Positions 17,340 through 26,008 of a stretch of DNA of 39,224 nucleotides are shown here, piece after piece. The DNA lies in NCBI RefSeq assembly GCF_030689745.1, contig NZ_JAUYGL010000182.1, forward strand, positions 1 to 39,224. Reading direction: 5' to 3'. A program made the position numbers and the translations under genes. The notes beneath the pieces were generated by a model that saw only the letters and a program-made list of their open reading frames with translations, ran no database searches and was not told the origin of the DNA. The DNA comes from Devosia sp. (GTDB lineage Bacteria; Pseudomonadota; Alphaproteobacteria; Rhizobiales; Devosiaceae). Position 1 is the stretch's first letter. The number at the start of each line of letters is the position of its first letter.

Positions 17340-18287
17340 ATGAAAGTTGCACGTCTTGCAACACTAATGGGCGCGTCGGTAATCGCTCTGATGGCAGCCA
17401 ACACAGCTGCCAATGCTCTCGAAATTGCATTCATCCATTCAAATGCCGCCGCGCAGTCCGAGACGCGTGTGAAGGCCGGCTTTGACGCCTGGCTGGCAGA
17501 AACAGGATATGCCGACTGGAACGTCAGCGTGCTCGACAGTGGCGGCACCGGCGAGCGAATTGCCAGCAATATCCAGGATGCGGCGGCCCGTGGCGTCGAC
17601 GCCATTGTGGTGACCATGGCCGATCTGCGCGCCTCCCGCGCTGCAATCGACGCGGCCGTTGCTGCCGATATTCCAATCTTTGGCGTGGACAGCGGCTATA
17701 TCGAAGGCCTGCAGGTCGACATAACCACCAACAACTGGGCCATGTCGGCCGACGTCTCGCCCTACCTGCTGGATACGCTTGGCGGCAAGGGCAACATCAT
17801 CTTCCTGCGCATGGCCGAACACCATGGCACCCGCAAGCGCGGCGATGTCATGGCCAACGTGCTCAAGGAATATCCCGACATCAAGGTGCTGGTTGAGCAC
17901 AACATCAACTACGGCGCCTTTTTCGAAGATACCACTGCCCGCATGGAAGATTTCGTCTCGCGCTTTGGCGAAGATATCGATGCCGTCTGGGCGCCGTGGG
18001 ATGAGCCGGCGCAGGCTGCAATCAACGTGCTGAACGCTGCCGGCCTGACCGACGTCAAGGTCATCGGCATCGATGGCCACCCGCAGGCCGTGGCCGAAGT
18101 TTGCAAGGAAAATTCGCTGATGCTGGCCACCGTTTCCCAGCCTTTCGAAGGCATGGGCGCCCAGGTCGGCCAGTGGATCCAGTCGATCGTAGTGGAGGGA
18201 GGGGAAACCCGCACCGTCATTCCGAACCCGATCGTCTACCTGGATGCTCCACTGGTCACCAAGCAGAACTGCCAGGACTTCCTCTAG
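17340..18287 (+). CDS. Sugar ABC transporter periplasmic binding protein (ribose type)
   Basis: A 315-residue exported type I binding protein. The signal peptide is MKVARLATLMGASVIALMAANTAANA, cleaved after about residue 26. The mature part starts LEIAFIHSNAAAQSETRVKAGFDAW and shows the two-lobed pattern of ribose/xylose-binding proteins (VDAIVVTMAD ... IPIFGVDSGYI; then KVIGIDGHPQAVAEVC near the C-terminus). ATG 17340 has the strong site GGGAGGAG 7 bases upstream. It is the first gene of the operon, and an mRNA hairpin follows its stop. The ligand is unknown but probably a sugar or polyol. Confidence 0.9.
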   Translation: MKVARLATLMGASVIALMAANTAANALEIAFIHSNAAAQSETRVKAGFDAWLAETGYADWNVSVLDSGGTGERIASNIQDAAARGVDAIVVTMADLRASRAAIDAAVAADIPIFGVDSGYIEGLQVDITTNNWAMSADVSPYLLDTLGGKGNIIFLRMAEHHGTRKRGDVMANVLKEYPDIKVLVEHNINYGAFFEDTTARMEDFVSRFGEDIDAVWAPWDEPAQAAINVLNAAGLTDVKVIGIDGHPQAVAEVCKENSLMLATVSQPFEGMGAQVGQWIQSIVVEGGETRTVIPNPIVYLDAPLVTKQNCQDFL

Positions 18288-18299
18288 GCCCTTCTCCCG

Positions 18300-18332
18300 G
18301 GATCGGACGGCGCTCCCTCGACCGTCCGGTCC
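18300..18332 (+). terminator. Intercistronic hairpin after the binding-protein gene
   Basis: GGATCGGACGG (18300-18310) pairs with CCGTCCGGTCC (18322-18332): eleven pairs including one G-U, with an 11-base loop. A second inverted repeat follows, CGCACC/GGTGCG (18332-18337 with 18358-18363). No T-run follows. Such hairpins after binding-protein genes usually stabilise the upstream message or cause partial termination, giving more binding protein than membrane components. That function is inferred. Confidence 0.6.
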
Positions 18333-18404
18333 GCACCTGCCCAACGCCCGGCTTGCCGGTGCGTTGGCGCATGGTTGCACGCGGGTGATCATCAGGATGG
18401 TGCG

Positions 18405-19913
18405 ATGAAAATCTCACTTACCGACATCGTGATGCAGTATCCGGGCACCAGAGCCCTCGATGCCGTGTCCGCCAATTTTCGCACCGATGAGGTGCACGGT
18501 CTGATCGGCGAAAACGGCGCTGGAAAATCGACGCTAATGTCGGTTCTTTCGGGCAGCCAGCGTCCGACATCAGGCCAAATCAGCCTCAACGGCCGGGAAC
18601 TCGCCTTGCGCTCGCCGCGCGACGCCATGCTCAATGGTATTGCCCTGGTCTCCCAGGAAGGCAGCCTGGTTTCGAGCCTGTCTGGCGCCGAGAACATTAT
18701 GCTCGGCGAAGAGCCGCGGCATGCCGGCAGCGTCATCCGACGGAACCACCTCAACCAACAGGCAGCAAAGCTGCTAGAAACCTGGTTCCCTGGCATTGGC
18801 ATCGATCTCGGCGCCCAGGTGGGCAGCCTGCCGATGGCCGACCAAAAGGTCATCGAGATCGTGCGCGCCCTCCGCGGCGACGTGCGCCTGCTGATCCTCG
18901 ATGAGCCCACCGCCACGCTGCCGAGCCGCGAAAAGGAACGCCTGTGGTCGATCATCCGCAGCCTGCCGCAGCGCGGTGTTGGCGTCGTGCTGATCAGCCA
19001 TTTCCTGTCCGAGATTTTCGCGCTCTCGAACCGCATCACCGTGCTGCGCGACGGCCGCCATGTCGGCACCCTCAATGCCAGCGATGTCAGCGAAGACCAC
19101 CTGGTCGATCTCATGTTGCGCCGCACCGGCGGGCAGACGAGCGATGAGCAGGTAACAACCCGCGACGCGCTCGGGACGGAGGTTCTGGCTGTTACCAATT
19201 GGCGTGTCGGGCGTATCGCAATACCGGCATTCACCCTCAGGGCCGGCGAAATCGTCGGGCTGATCGGGCTGACCGGGTCGGGTCATTTCGGCTTTGCTCG
19301 CTCATTGCACAATCCCGCCGGCGTGCTGTCGGGGACCATCGCGATCAACGGCAAGCCGGCCAGCCTAGGCGGCCCCCGCGACATGCAGCGGTCCGGCATC
19401 GCACTGGTGCCCGACCATCGCATGGAGAACGCCCTGATTGGCGAATGGGACCTGCGCGAGAACCTCTCCATGGTTCATCCCGAACATGGCTCCCGTGGCC
19501 TCGGCATTCTGTCGATGACCAAGGAAAACGCTGAAACCGCGCGCATCTTCAAGCTGCTCAACGTCAAGGCGCACTCCCCTCGTCAGCTCCTGTCGAGCCT
19601 GTCGGGTGGCAACAAGCAGAAGATTTCCATCGGCAAGTGGCTCTACGGCGCGCGCGATCGTTACCGGGTCATGGTGTTCATCGAGCCCACCGAAGGTGTC
19701 GATATCGGCGCCAAGAAGGAAATCTATGCCGAAATGCGCCGCCTGGCCGCCACCGGCATGGGCATCATCATTGCATCATCTGACCTGCTCGAGATCGAGC
19801 AGGTCACAGACCGGGTCATCCCCTTCGTTGCCGGCAAGCCCGGCGCCGAGATTACCCGCAACGATTTTTCCGAAGCCGCGTTCATCGCGGCCATGTCTGG
19901 AGGTTCACAATGA
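18405..19913 (+). CDS. Sugar ABC transporter ATP-binding protein (two NBDs, RbsA/XylG type)
   Basis: A 502-residue protein with two fused ATPase domains. The first has Walker A GENGAGKST (residues 35-43), Walker B LLILDEPTATLPS and the H-loop ISHFLSEI; its signature is degenerate (SLPMADQKVIEIVRAL), as usual. The second has the degenerate P-loop GLTGSGHFG, the good signature LSGGNKQK and IEPTEGVDIGAKKEIY. This asymmetric pattern is normal for ribose-type importers. ATG 18405 (MKISLTDIV) is preferred over the frame's earlier start at 18375. The 3' end overlaps the permease start by four bases (ATGA). Confidence 0.92.
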   Translation: MKISLTDIVMQYPGTRALDAVSANFRTDEVHGLIGENGAGKSTLMSVLSGSQRPTSGQISLNGRELALRSPRDAMLNGIALVSQEGSLVSSLSGAENIMLGEEPRHAGSVIRRNHLNQQAAKLLETWFPGIGIDLGAQVGSLPMADQKVIEIVRALRGDVRLLILDEPTATLPSREKERLWSIIRSLPQRGVGVVLISHFLSEIFALSNRITVLRDGRHVGTLNASDVSEDHLVDLMLRRTGGQTSDEQVTTRDALGTEVLAVTNWRVGRIAIPAFTLRAGEIVGLIGLTGSGHFGFARSLHNPAGVLSGTIAINGKPASLGGPRDMQRSGIALVPDHRMENALIGEWDLRENLSMVHPEHGSRGLGILSMTKENAETARIFKLLNVKAHSPRQLLSSLSGGNKQKISIGKWLYGARDRYRVMVFIEPTEGVDIGAKKEIYAEMRRLAATGMGIIIASSDLLEIEQVTDRVIPFVAGKPGAEITRNDFSEAAFIAAMSGGSQ

Positions 19914-20899
19914 CCGTGTCCGGAACCGTTCAGCAGAACGATGACCGCATATTCGGGGTCATCCGCAAGGAATGGATCCAGAAATACAGCACCCTCGTGG
20001 CGCTGGTTCTGATCTTTCTCGTCTTCTCGATTACCGTAAATCGCTTCCTGACGCCGCTCAACCTACTCAATATCATGCAGCAGATATCCATGCTCACCAT
20101 CGTCGGCGCCGGCCTGACCTTTGGCTTTGCCGCCCGCGAAATGGATCTGTCCGTGGGCTATACGGTCGGTCTGGCCGGCATCCTGGTGCCGCTATTGCTG
20201 ACCTGGGGCGTGCCCCTGCCCATCGCCGTTCTTGGCGGACTGGGCGCCGGTCTGGTCGTTGGCGCCGTCAACGCCGCTCTGGTGACGCTGGTCGGCGTTC
20301 CCTCGCTGATTGCCACGCTTGCCGTCGGATCGATCATCTTCGGCATCAACTATCTGGTGACCGGTGGTCGCGCCATCTACGGCTCCCTGCCTGCTGAATA
20401 TCTCTGGCTTGGCCAAGGACGTGTTTTCGGTATTCCTGTGCTTGCCTTCTTCATGTTCGGCTGCGTTGCTGTCGCCTGGTTCATCATGGAGCGGACGATT
20501 TTTGGCCGCTACGTCTATGCGGTTGGCGGCAACCAGAAGGCTGCCGAACTCTCAGGCGTCAACGTGCGACTCTACCGTGCCGCTGCCATGGTGGTCTGTT
20601 CGCTGTTTGCGGTGATTGCCGGCACACTGCTGGCCGCCCGCCTTGGCTCAGGCCAGCCCAATGCTGGCGAAAACTACCTGCTCGATGGCTTGGCGACTGT
20701 GTTCATCGGCATGACCATGCTGCGTCCCGGAACGGCCACCATCCTGGGCACCCTGCTCGGCGCACTGTTCATCGGCATCATCAACAATGGCCTCAACCTG
20801 ATGGGCATGGATACATACATCCAGTCGATCGTGAAGGGCATCATCATCCTGGTCGCCGTGGCCATCGTGTCGCGCACGACCAAGCTCAAACTTCTATAA
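19910..20899 (+). CDS. Sugar ABC transporter permease (RbsC type)
   Basis: A 329-residue inner-membrane protein of the BPD_transp_2 family with about eight to ten helices. Recognisable segments are FVFSITVNRFLTPLNLLNIMQQISMLTIVGAGLTF (cut here by family logic into helix and loop), REMDLSVGYTVGLAG, VNAALVTLVGVPSLIATLAVGSIIFGINYLVTGG and the conserved GGNQKAAELSGVNVRLYR loop near residue 205. It would form a homodimeric channel with the binding protein and ATPase upstream. It overlaps the ATPase gene by four bases. E1 alpha follows after ten bases. Confidence 0.9.
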   Translation: MTVSGTVQQNDDRIFGVIRKEWIQKYSTLVALVLIFLVFSITVNRFLTPLNLLNIMQQISMLTIVGAGLTFGFAAREMDLSVGYTVGLAGILVPLLLTWGVPLPIAVLGGLGAGLVVGAVNAALVTLVGVPSLIATLAVGSIIFGINYLVTGGRAIYGSLPAEYLWLGQGRVFGIPVLAFFMFGCVAVAWFIMERTIFGRYVYAVGGNQKAAELSGVNVRLYRAAAMVVCSLFAVIAGTLLAARLGSGQPNAGENYLLDGLATVFIGMTMLRPGTATILGTLLGALFIGIINNGLNLMGMDTYIQSIVKGIIILVAVAIVSRTTKLKLL

Positions 20900-20909
20900 G
20901 GAGCGCATT

Positions 20910-21935
20910 TTGACCTCCCCGGCTACCAATTCCCAACTTTACGACTTCTATGCCGGCATGCGCCGAGTCCGCACCTTCGAGGAACGCGTGGGCGAGCTGT
21001 TTGTGCGTGGCCATTCGGCCGGCTCGATGCTGCACCTGTCGATCGGTGAAGAAAGCGCGGCGATCGGCGTCTGCTCGGCGATGAAGCCGCAGGACACTTT
21101 CACGACCCATCATCGCGGCCATGGCATTTTCCTGGCACGCGGTGCCGAACCGGCCCGCATGATGGCGGAAATCGGCGGCAAGGAAGCCGGCTACTGCCAC
21201 GGCAAGGGCGGCTCCATGCATATTGCCGACATGTCGCTCGGCCACCTGGGCGCCAATGCCATCGTTGGCGGCGGTATTCCCGCAGTCGTCGGCGCAGGCC
21301 TTTCCGCCAAGATCAAGAAGACCGGCGGTGTGTCCGTCGCGTTTTTCGGCGACGGTGCCATGCAGCAGGGCATTCTCTACGAGAGCATGAACATGGCAGC
21401 CCTCTGGGACCTGCCGGTGCTCTTCGTCTGCATCAACAACCAATATGGCATGGGCACGCGCATCGACCAGGCCACGCGCAACACCAATCTGCATGAGCGC
21501 GCTTTGGCCTTTGGCCTCGAGGGCCGCAGCGTTGACGGCATCGATGTCGAAGTCGTTGCCGAGGCGGCACGCGAGCTAATGGACCAGGCCCGCGCAGGCC
21601 GTCCGGGCTTCCTCGCAGTGTCCTGTTATCGGTTCTACGGCCATGCCCGCAAGGACAAGAGCCCCTACCGTGATCCGGCGGAAGAAGAAGCCGGTCGCCT
21701 ACGTGATCCAGTGGCGCATGCCCGCGCACAGTTGGTGAGCGCCGGCGTCGTGCCTGAAGCCCAGCTCGATACGCTGGACGCCGAGATCGCCGCTGAAATG
21801 GATGCCACCATCGACTTTACCGTCGCACAGTCCGAGCCCCCGCTCGCGTCCATGTTCCGCGATGTTTACGCCCCCGAGGAGCCCGAGCCAGAACCGCTGC
21901 GGACCCGCCTCGATCGCGTTCTTGCCAGGGAATAG
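20910..21935 (+). CDS. Thiamine-diphosphate dehydrogenase E1 alpha subunit (pyruvate/acetoin dehydrogenase type)
   Basis: A 341-residue E1 alpha of the 2-oxo acid/acetoin dehydrogenase family. The ThDP-binding motif starts GDG at 147-149 (VAFFGDGAMQQG) and ends NN at 176-177 (LFVCINNQYGMGT). HHRGHG (67-72) and GKGGSMHI (98-105) are typical active-site parts. The start is a TTG at 20910 with AAGGAG just upstream; no ATG fits better. It is followed by E1 beta after four bases. Placement behind a sugar importer and with a hydrolase-type E2 favours a non-pyruvate substrate, probably an acetoin-like alpha-hydroxyketone. Confidence 0.9.
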   Translation: MTSPATNSQLYDFYAGMRRVRTFEERVGELFVRGHSAGSMLHLSIGEESAAIGVCSAMKPQDTFTTHHRGHGIFLARGAEPARMMAEIGGKEAGYCHGKGGSMHIADMSLGHLGANAIVGGGIPAVVGAGLSAKIKKTGGVSVAFFGDGAMQQGILYESMNMAALWDLPVLFVCINNQYGMGTRIDQATRNTNLHERALAFGLEGRSVDGIDVEVVAEAARELMDQARAGRPGFLAVSCYRFYGHARKDKSPYRDPAEEEAGRLRDPVAHARAQLVSAGVVPEAQLDTLDAEIAAEMDATIDFTVAQSEPPLASMFRDVYAPEEPEPEPLRTRLDRVLARE

Positions 21936-21939
21936 CGCC

Positions 21940-22914
21940 ATGACCGAAATGACCTACCGCGATGCGCTGCGCAAGGCGCTGTACGATGCCATGACCGAAG
22001 ACCCGAGCGTGATCCTGCTTGGCGAGGAAGTCGGTCGCTATGGCGGCGCTTATGGTGTCACCAAGGACCTGATCAAGGAATTCGGTGCCGAGCGCGTCAT
22101 CGATACACCGATCTCCGAACCCGCTATCGTCGGTGCCGCGGTTGGCGCTGCCATGACCGGACTGCGTCCGGTGGCCGAGCTGATGTATGTCGACTTCATC
22201 GGCATGACCATGGACCAGCTGGGCAATCAGGCGGCCAAGATCCGCTACATGTTTGGCGGCCAGATCGGCGTGCCGATGGTATTGCGCACCCAAGGCGGCA
22301 CCGGCCGTTCCGCTGGCGCCCAGCACTCGCAGAGCCTTGAAGCCCTCGTCATGCATACGCCGGGCCTGCGCCTTGCCATGCCGGCAACGGTGGAAGATGC
22401 CTATCACCTGCTGCGCCAGAGCCTGAGGCGCCCCGACCCGGTCGTCTTCATCGAGCACAAGGCGCTCTATACAATGAAGGCCGATGTCGATCTCGACGCC
22501 GAACCCCTGCCCTGGGGCAAAGCCGCCGTGCGTCGCCATGGCAAGGACATCGTTATCGTCACTTACTCGCGGCAGCTGCATTACGCCCTCAAGGCGGCCG
22601 ATCAGCTTGCAAAGAGGGGTATTGAGGCGACCGTCATCGACCTGCGCACCCTTAATCCGCTCGATTTCGATACGATCCGCGAACATGTCCAGGCTGTCGG
22701 CCGCTGCATGGTGGTCAGCGAAGGTGTGCTAACGTCCGGCGTTGCCGCGGAACTGGCCGCGCGCATCACCGAGGAGTGCTTCGACTATCTGGAGGACCCG
22801 GTCGTGCGCGTCGCCGGCGAGGACATCCCGATTTCCGTGTCCGCTACACTCGAAGCCGGCAGCGTGCCGAATGCCAATCTCATCGAAAATGTCGCCGGAC
22901 GCATGGTGGCATGA
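21940..22914 (+). CDS. Thiamine-diphosphate dehydrogenase E1 beta subunit
   Basis: A 324-residue partner of E1 alpha, together forming the alpha2-beta2 decarboxylating or ketol-cleaving component. It starts MTEMTYRDALRKALYDAM and carries LLGEEVGRYGGAYGVTKDL (about 27-44), IDTPISEPAIVGAAVGAAM with the ThDP-activating Glu at 60, and the C-terminal transketolase half (VVSEGVLTSGVAAELAARI). ATG 21940 lies just after the E1 alpha stop; a longer frame from 21802 is only a shadow within E1 alpha. The 3' end overlaps the E2 start (ATGA). Confidence 0.9.
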   Translation: MTEMTYRDALRKALYDAMTEDPSVILLGEEVGRYGGAYGVTKDLIKEFGAERVIDTPISEPAIVGAAVGAAMTGLRPVAELMYVDFIGMTMDQLGNQAAKIRYMFGGQIGVPMVLRTQGGTGRSAGAQHSQSLEALVMHTPGLRLAMPATVEDAYHLLRQSLRRPDPVVFIEHKALYTMKADVDLDAEPLPWGKAAVRRHGKDIVIVTYSRQLHYALKAADQLAKRGIEATVIDLRTLNPLDFDTIREHVQAVGRCMVVSEGVLTSGVAAELAARITEECFDYLEDPVVRVAGEDIPISVSATLEAGSVPNANLIENVAGRMVA

Positions 22915-24155
22915 CCATGCTCACTCTCACCATGCCCCGGCTGGGCGAGACGATGGAAGAAGGCATTGTCACCAACTGGCTGGTCGCCCCCGGCCAGGCC
23001 TTCAAGCGCGGCGATCCCTTGGTCGAAATCGAGACCGACAAGACCCTGGTGGAATTTCCGGCGCTGGGCGACGGCACCATGCTCGAGCCTCTGGTGACGT
23101 CCGATACCAAGGTCGCCGTTGGCGAGCCGATCGCCCGCATCACTCCCGCCAACCTGGCGGACTGGGCGGAATCCAGCCTGCCGGAAGAGACCACGGCGGA
23201 AGCACCGCCAGCTGGGGTAGTGGAAGAAAGTGCACCGTCACCTGTTGCAACGCCGGTGTTCGCCGAGGCTGATGGTCCAATTCGCGCCACGCCGGTGGCG
23301 CGTCGTCTGGCACGCAATGCCGGTATCGATCTGCGCAGCATTCCGGGAACCGGTCGCCGCAGTCGCATCGAGCGGGGAGACGTCGAAACGGCAATCGCCG
23401 GTGGCAATGCCACCAGGCGTGAACCTGGCAAGACGGGCGAAGGCACGGTGTTGTTGATCCACGGCTTTGCTGGCGATGGCCGCGCTTGGCTGCGGCTGGC
23501 ATCGCTGCTGCAGCGTGATGGTCTCGCCGTTCACACCCCTGACCTGCCGGGCCATGGTCGCAGCACGGTCATGGCCACCAATGTGCCGGACCTGGTCACG
23601 GACATGGTCAGTTTCGCGGCCACGCTCTCCGGCGAACTTCATATCGCAGGCCATTCGCTGGGCGGCGCCGTTGCCGCGCAGTTGGCCGCCGAACTGGGCG
23701 ATCGTGTTGGCTCACTGACGCTGCTCGCGCCGGCCGGTATCGGCCGCGAGATCGCCACGCCCTTTGTCGAAGGCATGGCGAACCTGCAGACTTCCGGTGA
23801 GCTCGAATTGCTGCTTCCCTACCTTGGCGCCCAGGGCGGCAAGCTGTCGACGGCAGCACTGTCGGAAATGGCTAGCGAGCTCGGCCGCGGTCGCCTCAAG
23901 GCGCTTGCATCCGCGCTCGCCGGCCCGCTTGGGCAGCGCATCTCGATCCATCGCACGCTTGCAACTCTGGCGGAGAATATTCCGGTACGCGTCATCTTCG
24001 GCGTCGATGACAGAGTCATCCCCGCCAGTCAGGCCATGGGCCTGCCGGCCAATGTTGCCGTTCACTACATCGCCAATGCGGGCCACATGCCACAATGGGA
24101 TGAAACCGAAACCGTCGCCAACCTCATCAAGCGCGGAGTTCTGCATCATGACTGA
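22911..24155 (+). CDS. Lipoyl E2-like protein with alpha/beta-hydrolase domain (AcoC type)
   Basis: A 414-residue protein with three parts. A lipoyl domain at about 1-80 has the lipoylated Lys44 in EIETDKTLVEF. A peripheral subunit-binding domain lies at about 123-162 (ATPVARRLARNAGIDLRSIPGTG). From about 178 there is an alpha/beta hydrolase with LIHGFAGDG, GHSLGG (nucleophile Ser249), FGVDDRVIP (Asp) and NAGHMPQWDE (His). The usual E2 acyltransferase domain with its HxxxDG motif is absent. This arrangement is known for AcoC of acetoin dehydrogenase systems in Pseudomonas and Cupriavidus. An ATG at 22917 is an alternative start. It overlaps both neighbours, E1 beta and the AhpD-like gene. Confidence 0.9.
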   Translation: MTMLTLTMPRLGETMEEGIVTNWLVAPGQAFKRGDPLVEIETDKTLVEFPALGDGTMLEPLVTSDTKVAVGEPIARITPANLADWAESSLPEETTAEAPPAGVVEESAPSPVATPVFAEADGPIRATPVARRLARNAGIDLRSIPGTGRRSRIERGDVETAIAGGNATRREPGKTGEGTVLLIHGFAGDGRAWLRLASLLQRDGLAVHTPDLPGHGRSTVMATNVPDLVTDMVSFAATLSGELHIAGHSLGGAVAAQLAAELGDRVGSLTLLAPAGIGREIATPFVEGMANLQTSGELELLLPYLGAQGGKLSTAALSEMASELGRGRLKALASALAGPLGQRISIHRTLATLAENIPVRVIFGVDDRVIPASQAMGLPANVAVHYIANAGHMPQWDETETVANLIKRGVLHHD

Positions 24156-24483
24156 TACCAAACAGGCCCTGCAACAGGCCAAGTCGCGCATCGCCGCTAT
24201 CGCTCAGGCAAGCCCGGAAATTATGAAGGGCTTTGCTGCCATCTCCAAGACAGCCACCCGAGAAGGTAAGCTGAGCAGCGGCCAAAAGGAGTTGATGGCC
24301 ATCGTCGCGGCAGTGGTCAAAGGCTGCGATGACTGCATTTTGTATCATGTCGATGCCGCCAGGCGGCACGATGTCGATCAGGACACCCTTGTCGAGGCGC
24401 TGGAGGTAGCGATCGAGATGGGAGGAGGCCCGGCGGTCATGTATGCCGGCAAGGCTCTGGAGGCATTTCGCGGCCTGAACTAG
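24148..24483 (+). CDS. AhpD-like carboxymuconolactone decarboxylase family protein
   Basis: A 111-residue all-helical protein with the redox motif Cys60-Asp-Asp-Cys63 followed by His67 (KGCDDCILYHVDAARRHD), the AhpD-type thiol site. It starts at ATG 24148, eight bases inside the end of the E2 gene. AhpD of Mycobacterium tuberculosis is known to take electrons from lipoylated E2 (SucB) and Lpd. The coupling to a lipoyl protein here suggests a similar redox link or protection of the complex; this is inference. Small CMD proteins also occur as orphan members with unknown roles. Confidence 0.82.
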   Translation: MTDTKQALQQAKSRIAAIAQASPEIMKGFAAISKTATREGKLSSGQKELMAIVAAVVKGCDDCILYHVDAARRHDVDQDTLVEALEVAIEMGGGPAVMYAGKALEAFRGLN

Positions 24484-24505
24484 GTCGCGAAGGGAGGAGA
24501 TATCA

Positions 24506-26008
24506 ATGAGCTATTTTCTGACCGCCGATGGCGGCACGGAGAGCTTGCGTGCGCGCGTCTATGATCTGGCAGGCAATTGCCTCGGGTCCAAGGCAGTGCC
24601 CTACACGACGCAATTTTCGGCCGGCGCCCGCGCCGAACAGAACCCGGAAGACTGGTGGACCGCACTGGTCGAGGCCAGCCGTGGTGCCATTTCGGCGTCG
24701 GGCGTCAACCCGGCCGATATTGCCGCCATGGCCTGTGCCACCACATCCTGCACCGTTGTAGCTCTCGACCGTGATGGCGACGCCCTGCGCCCTGCCCTGT
24801 TATGGATGGACGTGCGCGCACATGCTGAGGCTGACGCCGTTCTGGCCACCGGTGACGCGGCGCTGCAGATTAACGGCGGCGGTACCGGTCCGGTGTCCGC
24901 CGAATGGATGATCCCCAAGGCGCTCTGGCTCAAGCGCAACGAGCCCGAGATCTACGCTGCAGCGCACACCATCTGCGAGTATCAGGACTTCATCACCCTA
25001 CGCCTGACCGGTGAGCGTGTGGCTTCGCTCGATAATGTGGGCCTGCGCTGGCATCACCGCAATCGCAACGGCGGCTGGGCGACCAGCCTGCTTGCTAAGC
25101 TTGGCATGTCCGAACTTGAAGGCAAATGGCCTGATCGGGTTCTAGCTCCAGGCGAAGTCATCGGCACGCTAACGCAACTGGCGGCTCAGGCGCTTGGCCT
25201 GCCCCAGTCGGTCAAGGTCGTGCAAGGTGGCGCCGATGCCCTGATCGGCATAATCGGCCTCGGCGTGTCCCAGCCGGGCCAGCTCGCCATGATCACTGGG
25301 TCATCGCATCTGCAGTTCGGCGTGACCCGCGAGCCCCTCCATGCCCCCGGCGTCTGGGGCGCCTATGCCGACATCGTCTATCCCAATCGCTGGATCGTGG
25401 AGGGCGGTCAGACCTCGACCGGCTCCATCGTCAACTGGCTGAAGCGCTTCTGCGGCAGTTCCTTCGATTTTGCCGAGATGAATGCTAAGGCGGCCGCATT
25501 GCCGCCAGGGGCTGACGGCCTGATCGTGCAGGACCATTTCCAGGGAAATCGCACGCCCTATACCGACCCTCTCTCGCGCGGCGCCATCATCGGGCTGACG
25601 CTGGCACACGAGCCGCACCACGTGTTTCGCGCTATCATGGAAGGCATCGGTTTCGGCACGCGATCAATTCTCGAAGCGTTCAAGTCGGCTGGCTACAGCA
25701 GCACCGAAATGACCATCGGCGGCGGTGCCAGCGCCTCACCACTCTGGCTGCAAATCCATGCCGACACTTCGGGACTTCCGGTGAAGGTGCCCGCATCTCC
25801 CGATGCACCGTCGACCGGCTCTGCTATTCTCGCCGCCTATGGCGCGGGTCTCGTGCCCAGTATCGACGCCGGGATCGAACAGATGGTGCGTCCCGGGACG
25901 ACCATCGACCCGCGCCCTGCCGAAATAGCGCGCTATGAGGAAATCTACGCGCAGTACCGCGCCCTTTATCCCGCCCTCAAGACCGTTGCCGGAACAAGGC
26001 CATGCTGA
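24506..26008 (+). CDS. FGGY-family carbohydrate kinase
   Basis: A 500-residue ATP-dependent sugar kinase. The N-terminal phosphate-binding motif is DGGTESLRARVYD (8-20); PALLWMDVRA (96-105) lines the sugar site. The catalytic Asp is probably Asp244 in VVQGGADALIG, and the ATP side has TGSSHLQFG, GGQTSTGSIVNWL and TIGGGASASPLWLQIHAD. Length is normal. GGGAGGAG precedes the ATG. It is closest in feel to xylulokinase/ribulokinase-like members; the exact sugar cannot be told from sequence. It follows the AhpD-like gene by 22 bases and overlaps the next SDR gene. Confidence 0.9.
   Translation: MSYFLTADGGTESLRARVYDLAGNCLGSKAVPYTTQFSAGARAEQNPEDWWTALVEASRGAISASGVNPADIAAMACATTSCTVVALDRDGDALRPALLWMDVRAHAEADAVLATGDAALQINGGGTGPVSAEWMIPKALWLKRNEPEIYAAAHTICEYQDFITLRLTGERVASLDNVGLRWHHRNRNGGWATSLLAKLGMSELEGKWPDRVLAPGEVIGTLTQLAAQALGLPQSVKVVQGGADALIGIIGLGVSQPGQLAMITGSSHLQFGVTREPLHAPGVWGAYADIVYPNRWIVEGGQTSTGSIVNWLKRFCGSSFDFAEMNAKAAALPPGADGLIVQDHFQGNRTPYTDPLSRGAIIGLTLAHEPHHVFRAIMEGIGFGTRSILEAFKSAGYSSTEMTIGGGASASPLWLQIHADTSGLPVKVPASPDAPSTGSAILAAYGAGLVPSIDAGIEQMVRPGTTIDPRPAEIARYEEIYAQYRALYPALKTVAGTRPC

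Noticed and set aside
17439-18392. 317-codon minus-strand open frame across the binding-protein gene
   Set aside because: It is antisense to a gene with signal peptide and strong ribosome site, and its composition is typical of a shadow frame.
21817-22686. 289-codon minus-strand open frame over E1 beta
   Set aside because: It is antisense to a conserved enzyme gene with clear cofactor motifs.
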